Of a DNA stretch of 64,000 nt, positions 54,001 to 61,571 are shown piece by piece. The DNA lies in NCBI GenBank assembly GCA_945861435.1, contig CAMAUX010000005.1:1-64000 (forward strand), written 5' to 3'. The notes under the pieces were generated by a model. That model saw only the letters and a program-made list of their open reading frames with translations, was not told the DNA's origin and ran no database searches. This DNA is from Chthoniobacter flavus. Its GTDB lineage: Bacteria; Verrucomicrobiota; Verrucomicrobiia; Chthoniobacterales; Chthoniobacteraceae. A program made the position numbers and the translations under genes. Position 1 is the stretch's first letter. Every line of letters starts with the position of its first letter.

Positions 54001-55854
54001 GACCTGCCCAAATTCGGCTTCCCCACCCGCTACCACGCTGACTTCCGGAACACCGTTTGGGAAAGCAACCACGAGTGGTTCCAGAAATACGTCGACCGGC
54101 CCGAGGTGAAGACCGGCATGTTTTTTGACAACACCACCAACGAGACCAGCGAACTCGTCACCGACCTGCCGCCCGATCTCGCCACCGGCGACTACATCCT
54201 GCGCGTGCGGATCGGCCGCGTACCGGGTATGCCGGCCGAGCGCGCGTTCCTTTCCTTTGTGGAAGCCAGTCCCATCGACAAGGACGACCGCACTTTTCTC
54301 GCGAACAAGCAGATCACCGCCACGCTCGACCAACCGGAGGTCATCACCCTTCCCTTCCGCATCACGCCAAAGGGCCCGCGCAAATTCATCCTCATGGAAA
54401 AGCGCCCGCTCAAGAGGGAGTCGATCAGCCTCCCTGGCCGCACACGGCAGATCAAGGATCCGCAGCAGCGCGACCCCGTGCTTTGGGTCGACTGGATCGA
54501 ATGGGAAGGCCCGTTGAACAGCCCCGACAGAAAGTCCGCCGTCGAGCCGGTCCTTTTTGCCAACGCCTCAAAGGCGCCGGAAACCGAGCATGCACGGGCC
54601 ATCATCGAGAAGTTCGCGACGCGCGCCTTCCGCGAAAACGCTCCGCCCCCGGCCTACATCGACAGGCTGACAACGCTCTTCGAGACGCGGATCAAAGCGG
54701 GAGACAAGTTCGACACCGCGATCCGAACGCCGCTCAGCGCGGTCCTCGCCACGCCGCGCTTTCTTTATCTCAGCGAACCTTCCGAGGAGAAGAAGCCGCG
54801 GCCGCTCACCGCTGCCGAACTGGCCACGCGCCTTGCGTACTTCCTCTGGAGCGCCCCGCCGGACGATACCCTGCTGGCACTCGCACGCAACGGCGAGTTG
54901 ATGAAGCCGGAGGTGCTCGCTCGGGAAGCCGACCGCATGCTCACGAGCGCGAAGGCGGACGAATTTGTCAGCGGCTTCGTCCATCAATGGCTCGACATGG
55001 AACGGCTCGACTTCTTCCAGTTCGACACCAAGCAATTCCGGGACTTCGACGAAAGCGCGCGCGCCGCGGCGCGTCGCGAAGTGTACGAGACCTTCGCGCA
55101 TCTGCTGCGCGGCAATGGGAGCGTGCGCGATCTGCTCAAGAGCGACTACGTGGTCGTGAACGGCCTTCTTGCAACCTACTACGGCCTCGAGGACGTGAGC
55201 GGCGATGCGTTCCGCAAAGTGGCGCTCCCGAAGGATTCGCCACGCGGGGGTCTGCTTGGGATGGCAGCCATCATGGCGATGGGGAGCAACGGCGAGCGCA
55301 CGAGCCCGGTGGAACGCGGGAAGTGGGTTTTGAAACATCTGCTCAATGATCCACCGCCGCCCGCACCGCCGAACGTCCCGCAGATCACGCGGCTCAACGG
55401 GCAGTCCCTCACCACGCGCGAGCGCATGCTCGCCCACCAAAATGATCCGCAGTGCGCGAGCTGCCACCGCTCCATCGACCCCATCGGATTCGGACTCGAA
55501 AACTTCAACGCCGCCGGCAAATGGCGCACTGAAGATAGTTTTCAAGCGGTCGACGCGAGCGGCAGGCCCGCGAAGAACGGTTTTAAGAAATGGACCATCG
55601 ACGCCGGCGCCGCCTTCCACAAAGGACCCGTGTTCAAGGACTACTTCGCACTGCGCGACCTCATCGCCGCGAAGCCGGAGAAGTTCGCGCGCGGTCTCTC
55701 CGAACAACTCATCGCGTACGCGCTGGGCCGTCCGTTTGGGTTCACCGACGAGGACCTCGCCGCCACCATGGTGCAACGCGCCGCGGCAAAGGATTTCGCC
55801 ATGCGCGAGTTCATGCAGGTCCTTGTGGCCAGCAGAGCATTCCACACAAAATAA
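51052..55854 (+). CDS. giant planctomycete-type cytochrome with fourfold-repeated middle (locus 3)
   Basis: 1600 aa, nearly twice its paralogues (881 and 894). The ATG at 51052 starts the Sec signal (MKRTGILLAVLQSLALCDLRA); earlier in-frame starts lack it. Haem motif CVECH is at 41-45; DUF1587 reads RRLNRREYKNTIRDLLGVD. Then four copies of one unit: residues ~222-443, ~479-701, ~731-938 and ~963-1156. Each contains a block like GEYVVRVRIAA, a TGTMESPQVLEIPV-type strand and WIDWIEVE-type end. The usual DUF1595, DUF1592 (LATRLAYFLWSAPPDD), DUF1588 with CASCH and DPIGFGLENFN, and DUF1585 (FTDEDLAATMVQRA) follow. The paralogue at 35442 has one such unit. Exported, haem-binding; function unproven. 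Confidence 0.92.
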   Translation: MKRTGILLAVLQSLALCDLRAAEAPTARFDDKHRAFFKDYCVECHNADKQKGKLRLDDISFALDSVENADRWQKILNQLNSGEMPPDDAKQPERGAKTEFLDALSHTLMTARRTLGDSGGNITMRRLNRREYKNTIRDLLGVDISVRELPADGGAGVFDTAGSALFMSSDQFEQYLALGRLALDEHFARFIATSGAQPRRMHIEAESKNPRIAASLAKRTDAHARYGKWIAAVDAAAQQPDNADVAAQIRAEKKGDDAYFYSQSQRIKGAPSPKDHGFVDDVEARHQGRSEWEHYVPHHKAYVEHPATKTGAFLTVEDVTVNPYQSFRLPGDWPAGEYVVRVRIAATADTPAARHFVEFGPQHDSGVRAVASTHQITGTMESPQVLEIPVKFSPAKGYSFFFQEKGTFQSEGAARRVFDEAKKRNGIGPEFALWIDWIEVESATANAPVAATATQPRKLRKDPEQWANKYMPIYAEGYAEKHGRFQKWCEAVDAAAANPENADALAKARLDPKLKTQPHLFPNHFAEFKGAPAPTQFGFRDVDEAQFARSEFQYHHQYYADYMQLPQRETGVYLMLYSLGRYTGITAPKEWPAGRYTLRIRIAATEESPKERRFIEIGTGKADAADFNVLSSHQVTGTLANPQLMEIPVEIPASGDRNFAVRDKRPNNRNAEYAMFREAWDKTGTGPRPCIWVDFVELEGPVDPSTSAVAANKTIKERREVELHANAMVGGTYNGYYKEGHRVAKAYLDSDRTQPASVFGKGITDEQEAKFRVRVFEEHGPSFARYLNDPLTKTGAYLTTFNVHTEEVITLPPDQPSGWLKTKHEAETAQPGEYVLRFRIGAVKGTPKERHFVALGTRRDKDDFGLLHTFQVSGITDAPQIIEVPVSITAASPRTFVLREKRDVKLDNEIYNAARKATGVGPEPALWIDWVEWEGPVARQAPIAKVEHIEVEKKTDELQRQITYMNGQHAKFEEWKAAGAVEDDLPKFGFPTRYHADFRNTVWESNHEWFQKYVDRPEVKTGMFFDNTTNETSELVTDLPPDLATGDYILRVRIGRVPGMPAERAFLSFVEASPIDKDDRTFLANKQITATLDQPEVITLPFRITPKGPRKFILMEKRPLKRESISLPGRTRQIKDPQQRDPVLWVDWIEWEGPLNSPDRKSAVEPVLFANASKAPETEHARAIIEKFATRAFRENAPPPAYIDRLTTLFETRIKAGDKFDTAIRTPLSAVLATPRFLYLSEPSEEKKPRPLTAAELATRLAYFLWSAPPDDTLLALARNGELMKPEVLAREADRMLTSAKADEFVSGFVHQWLDMERLDFFQFDTKQFRDFDESARAAARREVYETFAHLLRGNGSVRDLLKSDYVVVNGLLATYYGLEDVSGDAFRKVALPKDSPRGGLLGMAAIMAMGSNGERTSPVERGKWVLKHLLNDPPPPAPPNVPQITRLNGQSLTTRERMLAHQNDPQCASCHRSIDPIGFGLENFNAAGKWRTEDSFQAVDASGRPAKNGFKKWTIDAGAAFHKGPVFKDYFALRDLIAAKPEKFARGLSEQLIAYALGRPFGFTDEDLAATMVQRAAAKDFAMREFMQVLVASRAFHTK

Positions 55855-55908
55855 GCACCACGCCGAAGACTGACTGGAAGCCTCCCCACCCCGAAACAAA
55901 CACCCCCC

Positions 55909-56763
55909 ATGTCTCCCCAACACCACTTCCTCAGGCGTGCTATCTCAATCAGCATCCGAGCGCTCGCGCACGCGTTGCTCCTCTCTGGCGCCGTATGGAG
56001 CGCGCATGCCGCGGTGGAGATCGAGGCCAAGTTCATCGAAATCAACCAAGGGCAACTCGCAAGCCAAAGAGACGGAATCAAAGATGCGCCGCCCCCACTG
56101 CCCGGACTGCCGATTTCCAGCGCAGGAAAGAGCGGGATGATGGGCGTCCTCAGCGGCGCACAAGCGCGAGCCACAGTCGAGACACTACAAAAACGCAAGG
56201 GCACCGATGTGCTCGCCGCACCAGTGGTCACCGCCCGTTCCGGACAGCGCGCCTCCGTATCCATCGGGCGCGAGTTTCGTTACGCGGCGGTCTCCGAGGC
56301 GGCGCGCGACACTGGAAAAAAGCAGCCGCAGAAGTTTTTGACGAAGAATACCGGGGTAACGCTCGCGGTGACACCCACGCTCCGCCAAAAAGGAATCCTG
56401 AACCTGCATCTCGAGCCGGAGGTTGTGGAATTTGAAGGCTTCGTGAATTACGGCACGGGCGACCAAGCCGTCCAGCAGCCGATCTTTTCAACCCGCAAAC
56501 TCAACACCTTCGTGTCGGTGCATTCGGGTGAAAGCGTGGTGCTCTGCATGCCTCCGCGCAAGGACACGCAGACCGTGGAGGACCGGGTGCCGGTGCTCGG
56601 CCGGATCCCGCTTCTCGGCAGGCTTTTCACCAGTCGCAAGCAGGCGACAATCCAGCGCGGGCTCTATGTGCTCATCACCGCCCGCGTGACCGGGGCGAAG
56701 ACTCCGGGTTCGAGTGCCGGCGGGGCGCGCAAGCACGAGGCCCATCTCCAACTCCGTCTTTGA
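55909..56763 (+). CDS. stand-alone secretin-domain protein
   Basis: 284 aa. A signal or membrane segment (ALAHALLLSGAVWSAHA) is followed by a short secretin (type II/III secretion family) core: VEIEAKFIEINQGQL, then TLQKRKGTDVLAAPVVTARSG, VTLAVTPTLRQKGILNLHLEP and VPVLGRIPLLGRLFTSRKQA with RGLYVLITARV at the end. These are the hallmark strands of the secretin beta barrel. N0-N3 domains and a lipoprotein signal are missing, so a full-size channel is unlikely from this protein alone. It sits 54 bases after the cytochrome gene and 11 bases before a small ORF, inside the DUF1552 operon, a most unusual place for a secretin. Confidence 0.8.
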   Translation: MSPQHHFLRRAISISIRALAHALLLSGAVWSAHAAVEIEAKFIEINQGQLASQRDGIKDAPPPLPGLPISSAGKSGMMGVLSGAQARATVETLQKRKGTDVLAAPVVTARSGQRASVSIGREFRYAAVSEAARDTGKKQPQKFLTKNTGVTLAVTPTLRQKGILNLHLEPEVVEFEGFVNYGTGDQAVQQPIFSTRKLNTFVSVHSGESVVLCMPPRKDTQTVEDRVPVLGRIPLLGRLFTSRKQATIQRGLYVLITARVTGAKTPGSSAGGARKHEAHLQLRL

Positions 56764-56774
56764 TCGCAACCCTT

Positions 56775-56933
56775 ATGAAACACAGAACAACGCACGGCGG
56801 TTCCGGAGCCGCCGCTCGCGCCCAGCTCTTCGCCGCGGCGCTCGCCATCGCAGGCGTCGCGACGACCGATGATGTCGCGCAGTATCGCGACGCGAGCCCT
56901 GTGAAATCGAGAATCACCATCCCTTGGCAATGA
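56775..56933 (+). CDS. 52-aa ORF overlapping the DUF1552 start
   Basis: An ATG at 56775, 11 bases after the secretin stop, opens a 52-codon frame ending TGA at 56931-56933. That stop overlaps the DUF1552 start codon as ATGA, which points to translational coupling. The peptide has a positively charged start, a hydrophobic patch (AQLFAAALAIAGVATT) and a polar tail (SPVKSRITIPWQ). It could be a small membrane or exported peptide. No family is recognised, so its existence rests on position and spacing. Confidence 0.45.
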   Translation: MKHRTTHGGSGAAARAQLFAAALAIAGVATTDDVAQYRDASPVKSRITIPWQ

Positions 56934-58237
56934 CCACCAGACCCATGAATTCGCCCCTGACCCGCCGTCATTTCCTGCGCAGCACAAGCGCGCTCATTGC
57001 GCTGCCCATGCTGGAATCCCTCGGGTTCCGCGCCTTTGCTGCGGCCAAAGCGGCCACGCCGCCGAAGCGCATGGTGTTTCTGAACTTCGGCTGGGGCGTG
57101 ACCAATGAAACGTGGTTTCCCGACCCAACAAAGACGGGCGCCGCGTGGGATCTGCCGGAGGGACTCAAGCCGCTGGCGCGTCATCACAAGGACATCACCC
57201 TCGTGCAGGGGTGCTCGAACAAGTTCGCCAACGAAGCGCACTGGGGCAGCACCTTCTGGCTGACGGGCGCCAATCGTTACGCGGAGCCGGGGCAGAGCTT
57301 CCACAACAGCATCAGCGCGGATCAGGTCGCTGCGGCGCACTTGGGAAAAGACACGCGCTTCGGGTCCATTCAGCTCAACTCGCCGGATGTGGTGAATTCG
57401 GGCCACGGCCCCGGTCTGTCGCTTGCGTGGGATATGCGCGGCAAACCGCTCGCGGGATTGGAGAACCCGGTGCAGGCGTTTCACCGGCTGTTTTCCAATG
57501 ACACCACGCCACTGAGCGAACGCCAGGCCATGCTCGCGCAGCAACGCAGCGTTCTCGATGCCGTGCTCGCCGATGCGGGCGACCTGCAGCGTGGTCTCTC
57601 CAAAACCGACACCGACAAGCTCGACGAGTATTTTCAAAGCATCCGCGACATCGAGGTGCGCCTCGGCAAGGACGAACAGTGGCTCAGCGTGCCGAAGGTG
57701 AAGCCGCCCGTCACCGAACCCAAGGAGGGTCTCGCGGGCAGGGAGGAGATTCGCGTCATGTACGACATCCTCGTCGCCGCACTGCAAACGGACACCACCC
57801 GCGTGCTGACGTACCGCCAGCCGGTCGGCACCCTTTTGCAAAGCCTCGACATCAAGGTCGCGCCGCACGACATGAGCCATTACTCAGCCGGCCCGCGCAT
57901 GGAAGCCTCGCAGAAGAGGGACGCCATCCAGAGCGAACTGCTCGCCGGACTCATCGACAAGCTGAAGGCCACGAAGGAGACGGATGGACGCAGCCTCTTC
58001 GACCACACCTGCCTCGCCTACGGGAGCAACATCCGCACAATTCATTACCTCGACAACTGCCCCACCCTCCTCACCGGCGGCGGTGCGAACCTCCCACTCG
58101 GCCAGCATCTCGTGCTCCCGAAGGACACGCCACTTTGCAACGTGTGGCTCTCCCTGCTGCACGGCATCGGACTGGACCCCAAAAAGCACGAGCGGCACGG
58201 GGACAGCACCGGCGTAATAAAAGGGCTCGTGGCCTGA
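56930..58237 (+). CDS. DUF1552 Tat-exported protein (locus 3)
   Basis: 435 aa from the ATG at 56930; an ATG at 56945 is also possible. Tat signal TRRHFLRSTSALIALPMLES. Shared blocks with the protein at 34140: FLNFGWGVTNETWFPDP, GSTFWLTGANRY, HNSISADQVAAAHLG, GHGPGLSLAWDM, DIKVAPHDMSHYSAGP, LDNCPTLLTGGG and HGDSTGVIKGLVA. The two are clearly recent paralogues. It ends the operon that starts with the giant cytochrome. The family's chemistry is not known. Confidence 0.92.
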   Translation: MTTRPMNSPLTRRHFLRSTSALIALPMLESLGFRAFAAAKAATPPKRMVFLNFGWGVTNETWFPDPTKTGAAWDLPEGLKPLARHHKDITLVQGCSNKFANEAHWGSTFWLTGANRYAEPGQSFHNSISADQVAAAHLGKDTRFGSIQLNSPDVVNSGHGPGLSLAWDMRGKPLAGLENPVQAFHRLFSNDTTPLSERQAMLAQQRSVLDAVLADAGDLQRGLSKTDTDKLDEYFQSIRDIEVRLGKDEQWLSVPKVKPPVTEPKEGLAGREEIRVMYDILVAALQTDTTRVLTYRQPVGTLLQSLDIKVAPHDMSHYSAGPRMEASQKRDAIQSELLAGLIDKLKATKETDGRSLFDHTCLAYGSNIRTIHYLDNCPTLLTGGGANLPLGQHLVLPKDTPLCNVWLSLLHGIGLDPKKHERHGDSTGVIKGLVA

Positions 58238-58302
58238 ACACCCGCACGCAATCCGCGGGGTTCATGGGGCCCCCGGCACTTCACCCCCGGAAAACGGCTG
58301 CC

Positions 58303-58319
58303 GGAGGCGATTAGCCTCC
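58303..58319 (+). terminator. hairpin downstream of the DUF1552 gene (locus 3)
   Basis: GGAGGC (58303-58308), loop GATTA, GCCTCC (58314-58319) form a stable 6-bp GC stem 65 bases after the stop at 58237. No T-run follows, so it would be a terminator only with help from another factor. Confidence 0.4.
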
Positions 58320-58404
58320 CCGCTTCTGGCCCCCACCCGAAAGGGAACGCGGCGCATTTTTGGGTCGACGTCCGGCCGTCTGAGAGCAGAGACGCGCCTG
58401 TTGC

Positions 58405-58417
58405 GGCAAAATTTGCC
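58405..58417. promoter_or_regulatory. short perfect palindrome upstream of the flagellar block
   Basis: GGCAAA at 58405-58410 and TTTGCC at 58412-58417 around one A. It lies about 150 bases before the small membrane protein and could be a regulator site. The match is short and may be chance. Confidence 0.25.
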
Positions 58418-58562
58418 CATCCCGCCCTCTTTCACCACTCCCGCCCTTGGCCTGCGCCTCGAGAAAAGTGCGCCAAACGGCCCCGATCAGCGAGGGGGAT
58501 GGAATTCCTCAGGCCCCGTCTGGATAGCAAACATTTTCATCCTTCATGGCTCGCCTACTGCT

Positions 58563-58814
58563 ATGATGCATCCCAAATCGATACCGATTATGCGTTATTT
58601 TGTTCTACTAGGCGGCTCCGTCGGCTTCGCACTGACTATTGCGCTGGGCGTTCTGACCGGGCAGGAGCCTAGCAGGATCCTATTAAACTCAGGCGTCGGT
58701 TGCCTCGTGGGCGCCTATGTAATGAAGGTGTTCTGGACCGTCATGGCGCGCTGCGTGCGCAACGCCCATGCCGAAAAGGCCAGAGTCGCTGCAGCGACTC
58801 CTCCCAGCCGGTAA
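58563..58814 (+). CDS. small membrane protein at the head of the flagellar block
   Basis: 83 aa from ATG 58563, or 74 aa from ATG 58590 (MRYFVLLGGSVGFALTIALG). Two membrane helices are likely: FVLLGGSVGFALTIALGVLT, and LLNSGVGCLVGAYVMKVFWT. A basic C terminus (RCVRNAHAEKARV) would face the cytoplasm. No family is recognised; position 15 bases before fliA suggests co-transcription and a motility role. The start is uncertain because neither ATG has a Shine-Dalgarno sequence. Confidence 0.55.
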   Translation: MMHPKSIPIMRYFVLLGGSVGFALTIALGVLTGQEPSRILLNSGVGCLVGAYVMKVFWTVMARCVRNAHAEKARVAAATPPSR

Positions 58815-58829
58815 CGAACGACCCACCCC

Positions 58830-59621
58830 ATGCCATTCTCCTCACCAAAGGAACCGGTCCCCGCGCCGCTCGCGACGACGAATGCGAGCCGCGCCTACCG
58901 TGCCTCGGCCCAACCCTGGGCGGAGGAGGAGAACCTGCGGGCCCACCTGCCACTCGTCCGCAACATCGTCGACCGGATCCGCTCGAGCCTGCCCCCGCAC
59001 ATCGACGTCGACGATCTCTACAGCGTGGGCCTCGGCGGGCTCATTCAGGCCGCGCGAAAATTCGATCCGGCCCACGGGGTGAGCTTTCCCAATTTCGCCA
59101 GCAACCGCATCCGGGGTGCCGTGCTGGACGAGCTGCGGCGGATGGACTGGATGAGCCGGGCCCTCCGAGGCAAGGCGAAGCAGCTCAGCGACGTGATCGG
59201 CCAGCTCGAGCAGCAGCTCGGACGCCCCGCCACGGAGAGGGAGATTTCCGACGAACTCGGCATCAGCCTTGAGCAATACAGGGCGCTTCTCGAAGAGGTG
59301 AAACCCATCTGCTATATAGAGTTAGATGAGTTGCACGAGGAGGAGGGGCACGAGGGAAGCCTCCACGAGTCCATCGCTGACAAATCCCAGCCCACCCCCT
59401 CCGATCAGCTCCTCGACAAAGAGCTGCGTCAACTGATAGTTCAGCGCCTGCAATCCCTACCCGACATGCAACGCAAGGTCCTTTCGATGTACTATTTTGA
59501 AGACCTCCGCCTTGCTGAAATCGCAGTAGTTTTCGGCGTCACAGAATCGCGTATCTGCCAGATCCATGCGCAGGCGGTTCTAAGCCTCCGATCCTATATC
59601 AAGTCCGCAACTAATAGATAA
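58830..59621 (+). CDS. fliA: FliA/WhiG-type flagellar sigma factor (sigma-28)
   Basis: 263 aa, family length. Regions 2 (NLRAHLPLVRNIVDRIRSSL, DLYSVGLGGLIQAARKFDP, FPNFASNRIRGAVLDELRRMDW), 3 (RALRGKAKQLSDVIGQLEQQ, ATEREISDELGISLEQY) and 4 (LQSLPDMQRKVLSMYYFEDL, EIAVVFGVTESRICQIHAQAV) are all present. RRMDWMSRALR is the signature of the FliA/WhiG group. It directs transcription of late flagellar genes; motA and motB follow at once. No anti-sigma FlgM is seen in the window. Confidence 0.95.
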   Translation: MPFSSPKEPVPAPLATTNASRAYRASAQPWAEEENLRAHLPLVRNIVDRIRSSLPPHIDVDDLYSVGLGGLIQAARKFDPAHGVSFPNFASNRIRGAVLDELRRMDWMSRALRGKAKQLSDVIGQLEQQLGRPATEREISDELGISLEQYRALLEEVKPICYIELDELHEEEGHEGSLHESIADKSQPTPSDQLLDKELRQLIVQRLQSLPDMQRKVLSMYYFEDLRLAEIAVVFGVTESRICQIHAQAVLSLRSYIKSATNR

Positions 59622-59657
59622 CCACCCCTTTTTCCACCCCCTCCACCCCTTTTTCTC

Positions 59658-60524
59658 ATGCTACTGATCATTGGCTACATCATCGTAACGGCCGCCACCC
59701 TCGGAGGGTTCATGATCGCCGGAGGCAACCCCATTGTACTGGGGCATGTCTCTGAGTTCGTCACCATCGGCGGCATCTCCCTCGGTCTCCTTGTCATCGC
59801 GGCTCCAGCCAGCGCCCTGACAAGCCTCGTCCACAAAATCACTGTGGCTCTCAAGGGGTCCGCCTTCACAAAGAACGACGCCACCGACCTCCTCAAGCTC
59901 CTCTTCGAACTCTTCACCACCGCACGCCGCGGCGGCCTGATCGCCATTGAAGACCACCTGCTGACCCCGGCCACCAGCACCGTGTTCACCAAATACCCCT
60001 CCTTCCTCAGCAACAAAGAGCGCGTCCAATTCCTCTGCGACAGTCTCAAACCCATCGTCGACGGACGCATCAAGCCGGACCAGTTGGAAAGCCTCCTCCT
60101 TGCCGAGTACGACGCCAAGGACGAGCACGCCGGACATCCCGTCCACCTTCTCAACCTCGTGGGCGACTCCCTTCCCGGCATCGGCATCGTGGCCGCGGTG
60201 CTCGGCATCATCAACACCATGGGCGCCATCGCCGAAGGCCCTGAAGCCGTCGGCGAAAAGGTGGCCGCCGCACTCACAGGCACCTTCCTCGGCGTGCTCG
60301 GCGCCTACGGCTTCATCAACCCGCTCGCCGCGCGCATCAAAACAAACAACGGCTCTGAGATGCTCTACTTCATGGTCATCGTCCGCGGCGTTGCCAGCTT
60401 CGCCGGCGGCATGGCGCCCCTCATGGCCGTCGAAGTCGCACGCCGCACCCTCTCGCACGACATTCAACCCACCGCAGATCAACTCGAGGAGATGGTCAAA
60501 GGCCTCGGCACCGCCAAAGGATAA
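59658..60524 (+). CDS. motA: flagellar stator protein MotA
   Basis: 288 aa. Four membrane helices: two at the N terminus (LLIIGYIIVTAATLGGFMIA, and SEFVTIGGISLGLLVIAAPAS) and two towards the C terminus (LPGIGIVAAVLGIINTMGAI, AALTGTFLGVLGAYGFINPL). A large cytoplasmic loop sits between them (LFELFTTARRGGLIAIEDHL). The Pro of the third helix and the GTFLGV stretch match the ion channel. With MotB it forms the stator that drives the flagellar motor by H+ or Na+ flow; which ion cannot be told. Its stop shares a base with the motB start (TAATG). Confidence 0.95.
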   Translation: MLLIIGYIIVTAATLGGFMIAGGNPIVLGHVSEFVTIGGISLGLLVIAAPASALTSLVHKITVALKGSAFTKNDATDLLKLLFELFTTARRGGLIAIEDHLLTPATSTVFTKYPSFLSNKERVQFLCDSLKPIVDGRIKPDQLESLLLAEYDAKDEHAGHPVHLLNLVGDSLPGIGIVAAVLGIINTMGAIAEGPEAVGEKVAAALTGTFLGVLGAYGFINPLAARIKTNNGSEMLYFMVIVRGVASFAGGMAPLMAVEVARRTLSHDIQPTADQLEEMVKGLGTAKG

Positions 60525-61279
60525 TGGCCAAGAAAGCCGAACATCACGGCGGGGCATGGAAGGTTGCCTACGCCGATTTCGTCACCTCCATGATGGCGCT
60601 CTTCATGGTCCTTTGGATCTGCGCCCAGAACGAGCAGGTCCGCGTCGCCACCTCCCGCTACTTCAAGGATCCGTACAAGGCCCTCGACGACCGCGCGCCG
60701 GGTGTCCTTCAGGAACAGATGGCCGGCTCCTCCAGATCCTCCGACCGCCTCGACCCCACAGCCTCGGAAAACCAGAACTACCTCAAGGCGCTCGCACGCG
60801 AATTCTACAGCCTCCTCAATGTTAAGGAGGATGAGGAGGACCGCCCCGTCCAAGTCGACGTCACCTCAGACGGCCTCAAAATCACTATCTACGACCGCAC
60901 CAAGAAAGCCGTCTTCAAGCCCAGTTCCTCAGAATTCACCGAGTGGGGCAACTTCGTCGTCCAAACCCTCGCCTGGCTCGTCGAACGCTATAACTTCCAA
61001 GTCTACATCGAAGGCCACACCGCCAAGGGCATGGTCGCGGAGAAACCCGGCTACGGCCGCTGGGAACTCAGCGCCGACCGTGCCAATTCCACGCGACGCG
61101 GACTCGAATTCTTCGCCGTCAGCCCTCGCAAAATCAACCGCGTCTCCGGCTTCGGCGACACCGTCCCCCTCCCCAGCGAGGAACCGGGCAGCGAGGCCAA
61201 CCAGCGCATCGCAGTCAGCCTCTCCATTCAGCAGGACGCCCCGCGGCCCGCCGTTCCGGCAAGCAGCACCGTCCCCTGA
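60524..61279 (+). CDS. motB: flagellar stator protein MotB
   Basis: 251 aa. The start is the plug-less N terminus typical of MotB (AWKVAYADFVTSMMALFMVL), with the ion-binding Asp18 in the single membrane helix. A periplasmic linker leads to the OmpA-type peptidoglycan-binding domain (~105-235): VFKPSSSEFTEWGNFVVQTL, YIEGHTAKG, GRWELSADRANSTRRGLEFF and GFGDTVPLPSEEPGSEANQR. It anchors the stator to the wall. Overlaps motA by one base. Confidence 0.95.
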   Translation: MAKKAEHHGGAWKVAYADFVTSMMALFMVLWICAQNEQVRVATSRYFKDPYKALDDRAPGVLQEQMAGSSRSSDRLDPTASENQNYLKALAREFYSLLNVKEDEEDRPVQVDVTSDGLKITIYDRTKKAVFKPSSSEFTEWGNFVVQTLAWLVERYNFQVYIEGHTAKGMVAEKPGYGRWELSADRANSTRRGLEFFAVSPRKINRVSGFGDTVPLPSEEPGSEANQRIAVSLSIQQDAPRPAVPASSTVP

Positions 61280-61330
61280 CGCCCCCCGTTCCGCCACATT
61301 CGCTCTTCCGTCATTTCGTCATTTCGCCCT

Positions 61331-61570
61331 ATGCAGGACTTCCTCCAAGGCCGCCCAAGCCATCCCGCCACCAACGGCGCAGCCCTGAAGGCGCACACCC
61401 ACGGCTTCGTGGGCATGGAACCTCAGAACACGAACTCCGGTGTCCGCCACGCAGAATCCCACGGCGGCGCACAATCCACCGTCGAACTCATCCGCGAGGA
61501 TGGCCAGATCAAGCGCATCATCGTCCAGTGTCCCTGCGGAGAGCGCATCGAGTTGGAGTGTGATTATTAG
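61331..61570 (+). CDS. small CPCG-motif protein in the flagellar block
   Basis: 79 aa. A disordered N-terminal half (HTHGFVGMEPQNTNSG) precedes a compact half, STVELIREDGQIKRIIVQCP then CGERIELECDY. The CxC…C arrangement (CPCG, EC) may bind a metal. No family is recognised. It sits 51 bases after motB and one base before the next ATG, so it is co-transcribed with the stator genes. Confidence 0.6.
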   Translation: MQDFLQGRPSHPATNGAALKAHTHGFVGMEPQNTNSGVRHAESHGGAQSTVELIREDGQIKRIIVQCPCGERIELECDY

Positions 61571-61571
61571 G

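Larger units (their letters stand above)
58238..58562. other. 325-base gap with a hairpin and a palindrome
   Basis: Separates the DUF1552 operon from the flagellar block. Contains the GGAGGC/GCCTCC hairpin (58303-58319) and the short palindrome GGCAAA-A-TTTGCC (58405-58417), both listed separately. An open frame from 58401 continues into the small membrane protein but is not protein-like before 58563. A promoter for the flagellar block is expected here, but no clear sigma-28 or sigma-54 box was found. Confidence 0.5.

Noticed and set aside
51553-54333. A 926-codon open frame on the minus strand
   Set aside because: Shadow of the giant cytochrome gene, whose haem motifs and repeated units are beyond doubt.
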